A stretch of DNA of 64,000 bases from Flavobacterium gawalongense (GCF_007097265.1 NZ_VJZP01000008.1:62001-126000), one strand, 5' to 3'; positions 1-8,852 are shown, counted from the stretch's first letter. Notes: generated by a model not told the origin, from the letters alone. Translations and numbers: made by a program.

Positions 1-75
1 ATTTGCAAAGAATCAGAATTTGGAATTTTTCAACAATTCCTAAATCTGAAAATCTAAAAATCCAATAATCAAAAA

Positions 76-1446
76 ATGGCATCAAAACCGAGCATTCCAA
101 AAGGGACTAGAGATTTTTCACCAACTGAGGTGGCAAAACGTCAATATATCATTCAGATTATAAAAAGTAATTTCGAGAAATTTGGTTTCCAACCTATAGA
201 AACGCCTTCATTCGAAAATTCCGAAACCTTAATGGGAAAATACGGAGAAGAAGGCGATCGATTGATTTTCAAAATATTAAATTCCGGAGATTATTTGGCG
301 AAAGCCAATGCAACTCATTTAGAAAATAAAGATAGTACTAAATTGACGCCAAGTATTTCTGAAAAAGCCTTGCGTTATGATTTAACTGTTCCGTTTGCTC
401 GTTATGTAGTACAACATCAAAATGAAATTGAATTTCCATTCAAAAGATACCAAATTCAACCCGTTTGGCGTGCAGACCGTCCACAAAAAGGACGTTTTAG
501 AGAATTTTTTCAATGTGATGCTGATGTCGTGGGTTCAAAATCCTTGTGGCAGGAAGTAGAATTAGTTCAGTTGTATGATACTGTTTTTTCGGCTTTGGGT
601 TTAAATGGAGTAACCATCAAAATCAATAACAGAAAAATTTTATCTGGGATTGCTGAAGTGATTGGCGCGTCAGATAAATTAATAGATTTCACTGTTGCGT
701 TGGACAAACTAGATAAAATAGGTGAGGATGGCGTGAAAAAAGAAATGATGGAGAAAGGCATTTCTGAAAAAGCTATTGAAAAAGTACAACCGTTATTTAA
801 TTTCACTGGAACCATTTCGGAAAAAATAAGCCAACTTTCGGTTTTGCTTGCGGAATCCAGTGAAGGAATGAAAGGCGTGGAAGAGTTGCGTTTTATTTGT
901 GACAACGTGATGAAACTTGGATTAAACACTTCCATTTTAGATTTGGATGTGACACTGGCGAGAGGTTTAAATTATTATACAGGAGCTATTTTTGAAGTGG
1001 CTCCGCCAAAATCAGTTGCCATGGGATCTATTGGCGGCGGTGGAAGATATGATGATTTGACTGGAATTTTCGGACTCAAAAACATGAGTGGAGTTGGAAT
1101 TTCTTTTGGATTGGACCGAATCTATTTGGTTATCGAAGAATTGAATTTATTTCCTGAAACCGTAACAGCAACTTCCAAAGCGTTGTTTATTAATTATGGT
1201 GACACAGAAGCTTTTTATGGATTGCAAGCCATACAAAAATTAAGAGCTTCCGGAATAAAAGTTGAATTGTACCCGGATAATGCGAAGGTGGCCAAACAGT
1301 TTCAACATGCGGATAAACGAGGAATTCCTTTTGCTGTAATTGTAGGGGAGCAAGAAATGGATTCTAATTCTTTTTCGCTTAAAAATTTAGTGACAGGAGA
1401 ACAGGTTTTGCTGGATTTTGGAGGTCTTAAAAACGCACTTTCATAA
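76..1446 (+). CDS. hisS: Histidyl-tRNA synthetase
   Basis: Class II aminoacyl-tRNA synthetase that charges tRNA-His in the cytoplasm; 456 residues, a normal family length. The motif [12 protein letters not shown] (about residue 100), the HisA-type motif [14 protein letters not shown] (about 295) and [12 protein letters not shown] (about 318) are present, followed by a C-terminal anticodon-binding domain. The ATG at 76 opens the characteristic PKGTRDFSP start. A strong hairpin terminator follows 17 bases after the stop, so it probably ends a transcription unit. The upstream 75 bases are AT-rich and show no clear promoter, so upstream context lies outside the window. Confidence 0.97.
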   Translation: MASKPSIPKGTRDFSPTEVAKRQYIIQIIKSNFEKFGFQPIETPSFENSETLMGKYGEEGDRLIFKILNSGDYLAKANATHLENKDSTKLTPSISEKALRYDLTVPFARYVVQHQNEIEFPFKRYQIQPVWRADRPQKGRFREFFQCDADVVGSKSLWQEVELVQLYDTVFSALGLNGVTIKINNRKILSGIAEVIGASDKLIDFTVALDKLDKIGEDGVKKEMMEKGISEKAIEKVQPLFNFTGTISEKISQLSVLLAESSEGMKGVEELRFICDNVMKLGLNTSILDLDVTLARGLNYYTGAIFEVAPPKSVAMGSIGGGGRYDDLTGIFGLKNMSGVGISFGLDRIYLVIEELNLFPETVTATSKALFINYGDTEAFYGLQAIQKLRASGIKVELYPDNAKVAKQFQHADKRGIPFAVIVGEQEMDSNSFSLKNLVTGEQVLLDFGGLKNALS

Positions 1447-1462
1447 GTGAGATTTAAAACAT

Positions 1463-1498
1463 AAAAAAAGCTTCGTTTTATAAAACGAAGCTTTTTTT
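1463..1498 (+). terminator. hisS terminator hairpin
   Basis: A perfect 36-nt palindrome (18 + 18, core AAGCTTCGTTTTA) that ends in seven T residues just after hisS. Because it begins with seven A residues it could stop transcription from either side. Confidence 0.9.
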
Positions 1499-1691
1499 AA
1501 TATAGGGTAATATGAATTAATAATTTTTTAGTGGGCAACCTTTTGTGTTTTCTTCAAAAAAACATTAACAAATTTATGTAATTTATATCGAGATAGTCTT
1601 AAAATTATATTAAATTTTTAGCGCGACGCATTAAAATTATTTTGTTGTAATTAATTAAAAATAAAAGAGTGTTTCAATATTAAGATGACAA

Positions 1692-1724
1692 TTTGACATT
1701 TTATAAGATTTGGCAGTACTTTTG
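1692..1724 (+). promoter_or_regulatory. Bacteroidota-type promoter of grpE
   Basis: TTTG at 1692-1695 (-33 box), a 21-base spacer, then TACTTTTG at 1717-1724 (-7 box, TAnnTTTG). Transcription is expected to start near 1731, 19 bases before the ATG at 1750. This rules out the longer in-frame TTG start at 1693, which lies inside the -33 box. Confidence 0.8.
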
Positions 1725-1749
1725 CAGTCCAAAGAAAAGAATAAAAACG

Positions 1750-2325
1750 ATGTTTAAGAATTTTTTTAAAAATACAAGTAATATGACTACTGAAAATACA
1801 GAAATCGATCAAGAAATAGACGAAGTAACATTAGAAAAAAATGCGAATGGTGAGCAGCTTATTATTGAGGAATTAAGTGTTGAAGAGCAATTAACTCAAG
1901 ACTTAGCCAAAGAAAAAGATAAGTATTTACGATTATTTGCTGAATTTGAAAATTACAAACGAAGAACTTCTAAAGAACGTATTGAGTTGTTTAAAACAGC
2001 AAATCAAGAAGTTTTACTTGCGATGTTGCCTGTTTTAGATGATTTTGACAGAGCTATTGTGGAAATAAGCAAATCTGAAGATGAAATTTTATTGAAAGGG
2101 GTGGAGCTTATTCATGAGAAATTAAAAAACACATTAGTTTCTAAAGGATTAGAACAAGTTGAGGTTAAAGCTGGAGATCCTTTTGATGCGGATTTTGCCG
2201 AAGCAATAACTCAAATTCCTGCGCCGTCAGCCAAGATGAAAGGTAAAATTGTTGATGTTCTTGAAAAAGGATACAAATTGGGAGACAAAATCATTCGTTT
2301 TCCAAAAGTTGTTATTGGACAATAA
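1750..2325 (+). CDS. grpE: Nucleotide exchange factor GrpE
   Basis: Co-chaperone that exchanges ADP for ATP on DnaK; 191 residues. An acidic, probably disordered N-terminus (about 1-60) is followed by a long helix containing LRLFAEFENYKRRTSKER and the C-terminal beta domain ending GYKLGDKIIRFPKVVIG, typical of GrpE. The ATG at 1750 is chosen because a good promoter ends 26 bases upstream; another possible ATG is at 1783. dnaJ follows 106 bases downstream, the usual chaperone pairing, with dnaK not in the window. The gap to dnaJ carries palindromic repeats. Confidence 0.96.
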   Translation: MFKNFFKNTSNMTTENTEIDQEIDEVTLEKNANGEQLIIEELSVEEQLTQDLAKEKDKYLRLFAEFENYKRRTSKERIELFKTANQEVLLAMLPVLDDFDRAIVEISKSEDEILLKGVELIHEKLKNTLVSKGLEQVEVKAGDPFDADFAEAITQIPAPSAKMKGKIVDVLEKGYKLGDKIIRFPKVVIGQ

Positions 2326-2412
2326 AGACGCGATTTATCATGTCTTAAGTTTAGGAAAGAAGCAATCTACCGCGTCTTAATATAGGGCAGTTACGCGATT
2401 TATCACGTGTCT
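2326..2412. repeat. Degenerate REP-like palindromes between grpE and dnaJ
   Basis: Two related copies built on GCGATTTATC: one at 2326-2345 starting at the base after the grpE stop (AGACGCGATTTATCATGTCT) and one at 2393-2412 (ACGCGATTTATCACGTGTCT). Between them are a half-copy (CCGCGTCTTA) and a degenerate stretch, GGAAAGAAGCAATCTA, resembling the repeat found inside the aminotransferase at 39825. A third copy follows dnaJ at 3551. The ideal form is a palindrome, AGACGCGAT/ATCGCGTCT. Confidence 0.7.
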
Positions 2413-2431
2413 GTTTCATAAAAAATTAAAA

Positions 2432-3538
2432 ATGAAAAAAGATTTTTACGAAATATTAGGCATTTCAAAAAATGCTGATGCAGCCGAAATTAAAAAAGCA
2501 TATAGAAAACAAGCAATAGCACATCATCCTGACAAAAATCCTGGAGACAAATCGGCAGAAGAAAAATTTAAATTAGCAGCCGAGGCATACGAAATACTAA
2601 GTGATCCTCAGAAAAAAGCCAAATACGATCAATACGGTCATCAAGCTTTTGATGGTTCAGGCGGTTTTGGTGGAGGCGGTCACGGCGGAATGAATATGGA
2701 TGATATTTTCAGTCAGTTTGGTGATATTTTCGGAGGCGGTTTTGGTGGTTTCGGAGGTGGCGGAGTTCGTCGTGCTAAAGGAAGCAACCTTCGTATCAAA
2801 GTAAAATTGACATTGGAAGAAATTGCTAATGGAGTAGAGAAAAAAGTAAAAGTAAAACGTAAGGTTCAAGCACCTGGAGTTACTTATAAAACATGTTCTA
2901 CCTGTAATGGTCAAGGACAGGTAATGCGTGTTACCAATACGATTTTAGGTAGAATGCAATCCGCTTCAACTTGTCCAACTTGTAGTGGTTCAGGTCAAAT
3001 TTTAGATAAAAAACCAGCAAATGCGGATTCACAAGGGATGATTCTTGAAGACGAAACCGTTTCAATAAAAATACCTGCAGGTGTAGTTGACGGAATGCAA
3101 TTAAAAGTTTCCAATAAAGGGAATGATGCTCCGGGGAATAGTATTCCAGGAGATTTAATTGTAGCTATTGAAGAGATTGAGCATGAATTTTTGAAACGTG
3201 AAGGGGAGAATTTGCATTATGATTTATACATCAGTTTTGCTGAAGCAGTATTAGGAATTTCAAAAGATATTGAAGCCATAAACGGAAAAGTCAGAATTAA
3301 ACTGGAAGAAGGAATTCAGTCGGGTAAAATTCTAAGACTTAAAGGAAAAGGAATTCCGAGTTTAAACGGATATGGTAACGGAGATTTACTGGTACATGTT
3401 AATGTTTGGACACCGAAAATACTAAACAAAGACCAAAAACAGTTTTTTGAAAAAAATCTTACCGATGAGAATTTTATTCCAAATCCTGAAAAATCAGACA
3501 AATCATTTTTCGAGAAAGTAAAAGATATGTTTTCATAA
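2432..3538 (+). CDS. dnaJ: Chaperone DnaJ with shortened zinc-finger region
   Basis: Hsp40 that stimulates DnaK ATPase and presents unfolded substrates; 368 residues. The J domain carries HPD at about 32-34, followed by a Gly/Phe-rich linker (about 75-112). The central cysteine region has only two CXXCXGXG motifs (CSTCNGQG at 155 and CPTCSGSG at 181) where classical DnaJ has four, so at most one zinc site is expected. The C-terminal substrate-binding domain is complete, including the GDLLVHVNVWTPK segment. It follows grpE and ends at a strong terminator. I believe the shortened finger is a Flavobacteriaceae trait and not damage. Confidence 0.96.
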   Translation: MKKDFYEILGISKNADAAEIKKAYRKQAIAHHPDKNPGDKSAEEKFKLAAEAYEILSDPQKKAKYDQYGHQAFDGSGGFGGGGHGGMNMDDIFSQFGDIFGGGFGGFGGGGVRRAKGSNLRIKVKLTLEEIANGVEKKVKVKRKVQAPGVTYKTCSTCNGQGQVMRVTNTILGRMQSASTCPTCSGSGQILDKKPANADSQGMILEDETVSIKIPAGVVDGMQLKVSNKGNDAPGNSIPGDLIVAIEEIEHEFLKREGENLHYDLYISFAEAVLGISKDIEAINGKVRIKLEEGIQSGKILRLKGKGIPSLNGYGNGDLLVHVNVWTPKILNKDQKQFFEKNLTDENFIPNPEKSDKSFFEKVKDMFS

Positions 3539-3550
3539 TAAAACACGTAG

Positions 3551-3570
3551 AGATGCGATTTATCGCGTCT
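3551..3570. repeat. REP-like palindrome after dnaJ
   Basis: AGATGCGATTTATCGCGTCT, a near-perfect palindrome and the best-preserved of the three copies in the grpE-dnaJ region (others at 2326 and 2393). Confidence 0.7.
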
Positions 3571-3587
3571 GATTAAGAAATATAATC

Positions 3588-3619
3588 CCCATCCTTGTTA
3601 AAATAAGGATGGGTTTTTT
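3588..3619 (+). terminator. dnaJ terminator
   Basis: Stem CCCATCCTT/AAGGATGGG (9 bp, 8-base loop) followed by six T residues: a canonical intrinsic terminator closing the grpE-dnaJ unit. Confidence 0.9.
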
Positions 3620-3654
3620 ATGAAACAATTCTAAGTATTTCGGTACTAATTATT

Positions 3655-3662
3655 TACTTTTA
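3655..3662 (+). promoter_or_regulatory. Candidate -7 box of the ABC exporter genes
   Basis: TACTTTTA, a TAnnTTTR variant, 13 bases before the ATG at 3676. No convincing -33 TTTG is seen. The same octamer occurs in the better-supported meaB and ftsE promoters. Confidence 0.4.
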
Positions 3663-3675
3663 CACAAATTAAAAA

Positions 3676-4602
3676 ATGAGCATGAGTAACATACTTGAAG
3701 TTAATAAAGTCGTGAAGCAATACGGTGATTATGTGGCGCTTAACGAAGTTTCATTAACTGTTCCTAAAGGGAGTATCTACGGGCTTTTAGGTCCAAATGG
3801 AGCAGGAAAAACATCACTTATCCGAATAATAAATCAAATTACTTTACCTGATAGTGGCGAAATTATTCTGGACGGTGAAAAACTGCAACCCAAACATGTT
3901 CAATACATAGGTTATTTACCCGAAGAAAGAGGATTGTACAACACGATGAAAGTGGGTGAACAATGCTTGTATTTGGCTCAAATGAAAGGACTTTCTAAGG
4001 CTGAAGCCAAGAAACAACTCGAATATTGGTTTGATAGATTAGAAATTCAAGGGTGGTGGAACAAGAAAATTCAGGAACTTTCTAAAGGAATGGCACAGAA
4101 AATTCAGTTTGTAGTTTGTGTTTTGCACAAACCAAAACTGTTGATCTTTGACGAACCATTTTCGGGTTTTGATCCTGTAAATGCTACTATTATCAAAGAT
4201 GAAATTCTGGCGTTAAGAGAAGAAGGAGCTACTATAATTTTCTCGACACACCGCATGGAAAGTGTAGAAGAATTATGTGATCATATTGCGCTGATCCATA
4301 AATCGAATAAACTGATTGAAGGAAAACTGGACGATGTCAAAAGACAATTTAAAGCCAATAGTTTTGAAGTGGGCATTTTATCGGATAATGTAGAAGGTTT
4401 GATGTATGCTATTACACAAAAATTCACTGTTGGACCGGCTAATTTTAAATCACTGAACAACGAATTAAAACTGGAAATTCAACTCGGAAATGCCACGCCA
4501 AATGAGTTGTTGAATATCCTTACACAACGTGGACAAGTAACGCACTTTGTAGAAAAAATACCAAGTGTAAATGATATTTTCATCCAAACAGTAACACAAT
4601 AG
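3676..4602 (+). CDS. ABC-2 type exporter, ATP-binding subunit
   Basis: Cytoplasmic ATPase that should energise the permease encoded next (98 bases downstream). 308 residues: Walker A GPNGAGKT at about 39-46, signature-like LSKGM at about 135, Walker B LLIFDEP at about 156-161, then the H-loop in IIFSTHRMES. The C-terminal 80 residues form the extra domain seen in NatA/YhaQ-type exporters. NatA-like proteins work with NatB permeases in export of Na+ or other compounds; the substrate here cannot be read from sequence. An alternative ATG two codons in (MSNI) is possible. Confidence 0.9.
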   Translation: MSMSNILEVNKVVKQYGDYVALNEVSLTVPKGSIYGLLGPNGAGKTSLIRIINQITLPDSGEIILDGEKLQPKHVQYIGYLPEERGLYNTMKVGEQCLYLAQMKGLSKAEAKKQLEYWFDRLEIQGWWNKKIQELSKGMAQKIQFVVCVLHKPKLLIFDEPFSGFDPVNATIIKDEILALREEGATIIFSTHRMESVEELCDHIALIHKSNKLIEGKLDDVKRQFKANSFEVGILSDNVEGLMYAITQKFTVGPANFKSLNNELKLEIQLGNATPNELLNILTQRGQVTHFVEKIPSVNDIFIQTVTQ

Positions 4603-4699
4603 ATTGTTAGACTTCTTAGATTGTTAGGCTTTTTTGTAATCTTCTAATCTAATTGTTCTAAATAATCTAAGTAATCTAAAAATCTAAGCAGTCTAAAAA

Positions 4700-6016
4700 A
4701 TGAGCATCATTTCATTAATCATAAAAAGAGAATTTATTGCCAAGGTGCGTAATAAATCTTTTATTGTTATGACTTTTTTAAGTCCGTTACTATTTGTGGG
4801 AATAGCAGCGTTTGTAGGTTATTTAAGCTCTATGAAAGCCGATACCAAACGAATAGCCATCCATGATGAATCGGGTTTGTTTGTCAAAGAATTTACTTCT
4901 AAAAATGATGTAAAAAGCGAGTACAAATACCTTGATTTGTCTTTAATAGATTTAAAATTCCTGAAAGACAGTATTGCAAACGAAAGTTATCAAGGATTGC
5001 TATATATCCCAAAAGCCAACAGCACGAAGGATTTTGAAAATAAAATCCAATTTATTTCGAATAACAGCCCAAGTATTTCATTTATTGAAAATATTCAGGA
5101 TATAGTTGCAAGTAAACTCACCAAAACCAATTTGGTAAATGCACATCTGGATACACTAGCTATTAAAAATGCAGAATCTAAAGTGAATATTAGTTTGACA
5201 AAAGCATCAGGCGAAGAAAGTGTAAAAGGACTTAACGAAATCAAAATAGGCATTGGCGGAGCTTTTGGATATTTGATTATGATGTTTATTATCATCTATG
5301 GAAACATGGTGATGCGCAGCGTCATCGAAGAAAAAACCAGTCGAATTGTAGAAATCATTATTTCCTCAGTAAAACCATTTCAACTGATGATGGGAAAAAT
5401 TATAGGAACTGCATTAGCAGGATTGCTGCAATTCTTTATTTGGGCAATAATCGGACTATCATTAATGTTTGCTGCTTCGGTGTTTTTTGGCATAAATGTG
5501 GGGCCAACAGCTAGAATTTCACCCGAATTAATGCAAGCAGCGCAACAAGAAATGACTGGAACTGCCCAAATGTACATTAAAGAATTGTGGAATTTGCCTA
5601 TTGCAAGCATCTTGATTGGATTTGTGATTTATTTCATAGGCGGCTATTTTCTGTACAGTTCATTTTATGCGGCAATTGGGGCTGCAGTCGACAATCAAAC
5701 CGACTCACAACAATTTCTGTTACCTATCATCATGCCATTAATGTTGAGTGTTTATGTAGGATTTTTTACAGTTATAAATGATCCACACGGGACAATCGCC
5801 GTTATCTTTTCAATGATTCCGCTTACCTCCCCAATCGTAATGCTGATGCGAATTCCGTTTGGCGTACCTTTGTGGCAAATTGCAATATCAGTAACATTAT
5901 TATTCGGTACCTTCTTTTCAGTGGTTTGGTTTGCCGCCAAAATATATCGAGTAGGAATACTCATGTACGGCAAAAAACCAACATGGAACGAATTGTACCG
6001 ATGGTTGAAATATTAA
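4700..6016 (+). CDS. ABC-2 type exporter, permease subunit (NatB/YhaP-like)
   Basis: Inner-membrane partner of the preceding ATPase; 438 residues. One membrane segment near residues 20-42 is followed by a large, mainly soluble extracytoplasmic region (about 45-180), then five or six membrane segments between about 185 and 425, the ABC-2 membrane 3 layout. The motif EEKTSRIVEIIISSVKPFQLMMGKI-like segment (around residues 213-233) is typical of this family. The intergenic gap to the ATPase is a low-complexity run of AATCTAA-like units and shows no promoter, so co-transcription is likely. Confidence 0.88.
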   Translation: MSIISLIIKREFIAKVRNKSFIVMTFLSPLLFVGIAAFVGYLSSMKADTKRIAIHDESGLFVKEFTSKNDVKSEYKYLDLSLIDLKFLKDSIANESYQGLLYIPKANSTKDFENKIQFISNNSPSISFIENIQDIVASKLTKTNLVNAHLDTLAIKNAESKVNISLTKASGEESVKGLNEIKIGIGGAFGYLIMMFIIIYGNMVMRSVIEEKTSRIVEIIISSVKPFQLMMGKIIGTALAGLLQFFIWAIIGLSLMFAASVFFGINVGPTARISPELMQAAQQEMTGTAQMYIKELWNLPIASILIGFVIYFIGGYFLYSSFYAAIGAAVDNQTDSQQFLLPIIMPLMLSVYVGFFTVINDPHGTIAVIFSMIPLTSPIVMLMRIPFGVPLWQIAISVTLLFGTFFSVVWFAAKIYRVGILMYGKKPTWNELYRWLKY

Positions 6017-6060
6017 TAACTTGGGTTGTTTCAGTATCCGTTAAAATTTAATTAATTTAT

Positions 6061-6143
6061 GGAGCTATTTCCCGCTTTCCGTTGCAATCTTTTTATTTTT
6101 AAAGAAAAATAAAAAGGATTTCCACTATAATCGGATCGGGGCT
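6061..6143 (-). repeat. Dispersed Flavobacterium-type repeat, copy 1
   Basis: On the minus strand it reads AGCCCCGATCC...AGTGGAAATCC, then an AT-rich hairpin (CTTTTTATTTTT/AAAAATAAAAAG), then ATTGCAACGG and ends GGGAAATAGCTCC. A second, plus-strand copy lies at 15913-16039. It fills most of the gap before the response regulator gene. Confidence 0.7.
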
Positions 6144-6156
6144 AAAAAATAAAAAT

Positions 6157-7320
6157 ATGTCAAAAATACTAATCATAGAAGACGAGGCCGCTATTCGTAG
6201 AGTACTCACAAAAATACTCTCCGAAGAAAACGACACCTATCAGGTTGAAGAAGCCGAAGATGGTGCTGCAGGTTTTGAAAAAATAAAAAATAACGATTAC
6301 GATTTGGTTTTGTGTGATATCAAAATGCCAAAAATGGATGGTGTTGAAGTATTGGAAGCAGTCAAAAAAATCAAACCTGAAATTCCTATGGTTATGATTT
6401 CTGGTCATGGCGATATGGAAACGGCCATCAATACGATGCGTTTGGGTGCATTTGATTACATCTCAAAACCGCCAGATTTGAATCGATTATTGAATACGGT
6501 TCGTAATGCTTTAGACAAAAAACAACTCGTAGTTGAAAATAAAATTCTGAAGAAAAAAGTCAGTAAAAACTACGAAATGATTGGCGAAAGCGAAGCTATC
6601 AATCATATCAAACTGATGATTGACAAAGTGGCACAAACTGAAGCCAGAGTTTTAATCACGGGGCCAAACGGAACCGGAAAAGAACTCGTTGCCCATCAAT
6701 TACACGAAAGAAGTGAAAGAGCTAATTTCCCGTTAATCGAAGTGAATTGTGCAGCTATTCCATCTGAATTGATAGAAAGCGAATTATTCGGCCACGTAAA
6801 AGGGGCCTTTACATCGGCCGTAAAAGATCGCGCAGGAAAATTTGAAGCAGCTGATAAAGGAACTATTTTCCTGGATGAAATTGGTGACATGAGCCTTTCG
6901 GCGCAAGCCAAAGTATTACGTGCTTTACAAGAAAGCATGATTACCAGAGTGGGAGCGGATAAAGATATTAAAGTTGATGTTCGTGTGGTTGCAGCTACCA
7001 ATAAAGATTTGAAAAAAGAAATTGCTGAAGGGCGTTTCCGTGAGGATTTATACCATCGTTTGGCTGTTATCCTGATAAAAGTACCATCATTGAATGACAG
7101 ACGAGAAGATATTCCGATGTTGATTTCACATTTTGCCGATAAAATTGCTTCTGAGCAAGGAAACGCTATAAAAAAGTTTTCAAAAGAAGCGATTCATTTA
7201 TTGCAAGAATACGATTGGACAGGAAATATCCGTGAATTACGAAATGTAGTAGAACGCTTGATTATCCTTGGCGGAAGCGAAATTTCCGAAAATGATGTGA
7301 AGTTATTCGCAAGTAAATAA
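6157..7320 (+). CDS. NtrC-like response regulator lacking a DNA-binding domain
   Basis: Two-component regulator, 387 residues. The receiver domain (1-120) has the phospho-acceptor D54 in LVLCDIKMPKMDG. A sigma-54 AAA+ domain follows, with Walker A GPNGTGKE at about 169-176 (family consensus GESGTGKE), the sigma-54 contact loop as GAFTSA at 216-221 (consensus GAFTGA), Walker B GTIFLDEIGD near 238 and an arginine-finger region. The chain ends at ENDVKLFASK, right after the AAA+ lid, so the Fis-type helix-turn-helix is missing. It may activate sigma-54 polymerase from solution or rely on a partner. No sensor kinase is adjacent. Confidence 0.9.
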   Translation: MSKILIIEDEAAIRRVLTKILSEENDTYQVEEAEDGAAGFEKIKNNDYDLVLCDIKMPKMDGVEVLEAVKKIKPEIPMVMISGHGDMETAINTMRLGAFDYISKPPDLNRLLNTVRNALDKKQLVVENKILKKKVSKNYEMIGESEAINHIKLMIDKVAQTEARVLITGPNGTGKELVAHQLHERSERANFPLIEVNCAAIPSELIESELFGHVKGAFTSAVKDRAGKFEAADKGTIFLDEIGDMSLSAQAKVLRALQESMITRVGADKDIKVDVRVVAATNKDLKKEIAEGRFREDLYHRLAVILIKVPSLNDRREDIPMLISHFADKIASEQGNAIKKFSKEAIHLLQEYDWTGNIRELRNVVERLIILGGSEISENDVKLFASK

Positions 7321-7416
7321 AACTAATTTAATGATTTAAAAATTTAATGATTTAAAGATTTGGCATCTGTTTTAATCTTTCAATCTTTTCATTTTTTAAT
7401 CTTTCAATCATAAGAA

Positions 7417-8142
7417 ATGAAACTAAAAAAAATAAACGAAAAGTTACAGCAAGCCTTAATTGAAAACGGTTTAACCGAGGCCAATGCAATGCAACAAGAA
7501 ACCTTTTCGACCTTAAAAAGTGGGGCAGATTGTATTATTATTGCACCAAAAGGAAGCGGAAAATCAACTACAATTGTGCTGAATGTAATCCAACAATTGG
7601 TTCGTGAAGGAGAAGAATCGCCTCGTGCTTTGATAATTGTTGAAGATAAAGCCAAAGTGCTGGAAATGGAAGAGCTTTTCGAGAAGTTTGGAAATTATAC
7701 GGATTTGAGAGTATATGGTGTGCATGACAAAGGCGATATGGAATATGATAAAAATTATATTTCTACCGGAATAGATGTGTTGATTGGGACTCCAAATAAA
7801 TTAAGCGAAATGTTTACCACTGCCGGTTATAATGTAAATCGATTGAAAATGTTTATTTTGGATGATGCAGACCCAATTTTGAAATTGCGTCATGAAACTA
7901 AAATCATGCGTATTTCGAATAGTATCACTAGAACGCAACGCATTATTTTCTCGGAACAATTCACAGAGCGAATAGAAATTCTTGCTGAAAAAATGTTGGT
8001 GGAGCCTTTTGAATTCGATTTTGATGGAAATGAAGAGGATGAAGACGAAGATGAAGATTTTGAGGATGAAGAAGATTTCGAACCTGAAGCAGGAGATGAC
8101 TTCGAGGAGCAAGAAGGTGATGAAGAAAATGGTAATAAATAA
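7417..8142 (+). CDS. Single-domain DEAD-box-like protein with acidic tail
   Basis: 241 residues resembling only the N-terminal RecA domain of DEAD-box RNA helicases. Motif I is APKGSGKS (43-50), motif Ib-like GTPNKL (124-129), motif II reads DDAD (149-152) instead of DEAD, and the motif III position reads FSEQ where SAT is expected. An upstream glutamine segment (AMQQETF, 24-30) resembles the Q motif. There is no helicase C domain; instead residues 200-241 are almost all Asp/Glu. It may bind ATP but cannot be a normal helicase alone. The RAYT unit inserts right after its stop. Confidence 0.75.
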   Translation: MKLKKINEKLQQALIENGLTEANAMQQETFSTLKSGADCIIIAPKGSGKSTTIVLNVIQQLVREGEESPRALIIVEDKAKVLEMEELFEKFGNYTDLRVYGVHDKGDMEYDKNYISTGIDVLIGTPNKLSEMFTTAGYNVNRLKMFILDDADPILKLRHETKIMRISNSITRTQRIIFSEQFTERIEILAEKMLVEPFEFDFDGNEEDEDEDEDFEDEEDFEPEAGDDFEEQEGDEENGNK

Positions 8143-8147
8143 TTTAT

Positions 8148-8174
8148 GCTCCGCAAAGTTTTCAACTTTGAGGA
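8148..8174 (+). repeat. Left 27-bp REP-like repeat of the RAYT unit
   Basis: Begins GCTCCGCAAAGTT and ends AACTTTGAGGA, with an internal CAAAGTT/AACTTTG palindrome. It lies five bases past the stop of the DEAD-like gene and matches the right repeat in inverted orientation. Confidence 0.8.
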
Positions 8175-8209
8175 AGTGAAATTCAGTCTTAGACTGAAAT
8201 AATTACAAT

Positions 8210-8809
8210 ATGAAAGAAGGCTACATTATCCGGGATCAATCAAAACCTCATTTTATAACGGCAACGGTTGTAGATTGGGTAGATGTGTTTTCTAGAAAAA
8301 ATTATAAAGATTGCATTATTGAAAGTTTAGATTTTTGCATAAAAAACAAAGGGATGATTTTGTACGGATACGTAATTATGTCCAATCATATTCATTTGAT
8401 TATTCAATCAGAAGAAAGTAAATTATCTGATTTGATTAGAGATTTCAAAAAGTTTACGGCAAAAACTATTTTAAATAAAATAGAAAACGGACCAGAAAGT
8501 AGGGCGGACTGGATGTTGAAACGATTTGAATTTGCCTGTAAGAGTCATACACGTAATGAAAAGTATCAGTTTTGGCAATATGGTAGCCATCCGGAAGAAA
8601 TATTTTCCGAAAAATTCATGTGGTCTAAATTAGATTACATTCATATGAATCCAATTCGGACTGGAATAGTTTCAAAGGCTTCGCATTATAGTTATTCTAG
8701 TGCATCTAATTACGTTAATGATGAAGGAATCATAGAAATTACAAAAGTCGACAATCCGATAATTGACGTTTTAAAACCGTCTTCAATTACGAATAATTAT
8801 ATTTGGTAA
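8210..8809 (+). CDS. REP-associated tyrosine transposase (RAYT, Y1/HUH family)
   Basis: 199 residues of the Y1 transposase (IS200/IS605-like, TnpA-REP) family, single-strand nucleases that cut REP hairpins. The HUH motif is SNHIHLII with H60 and H62; the likely catalytic tyrosine is Y143 in KLDYIHMNPIR, the usual place in this family. The chain is intact, with no frameshift. It sits between inverted 27-bp repeats that are its probable substrates. RAYTs are usually single-copy, domesticated genes and not self-spreading IS; whether this one is active cannot be told. Confidence 0.88.
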   Translation: MKEGYIIRDQSKPHFITATVVDWVDVFSRKNYKDCIIESLDFCIKNKGMILYGYVIMSNHIHLIIQSEESKLSDLIRDFKKFTAKTILNKIENGPESRADWMLKRFEFACKSHTRNEKYQFWQYGSHPEEIFSEKFMWSKLDYIHMNPIRTGIVSKASHYSYSSASNYVNDEGIIEITKVDNPIIDVLKPSSITNNYIW

Positions 8810-8852
8810 TGGGTTCAGAATAAAACTGAAAATAGTATTAAGTTAAAAAATA

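Noticed and set aside
1693..1749. Longer grpE start at TTG 1693
   Set aside because: It lies in the -33 box and upstream of the predicted transcription start; the extra residues do not resemble GrpE.
4603..4699. Promoter or second gene between the ABC subunits
   Set aside because: Only a low-complexity run of AATCTAA-like units; no TAnnTTTG box or reading frame.
7890..8165. 91-residue serine-rich reading frame on the minus strand
   Set aside because: It is the antisense of the Asp/Glu codons (GAA/GAT read as TTC/ATC) of the acidic tail; no start context or family.
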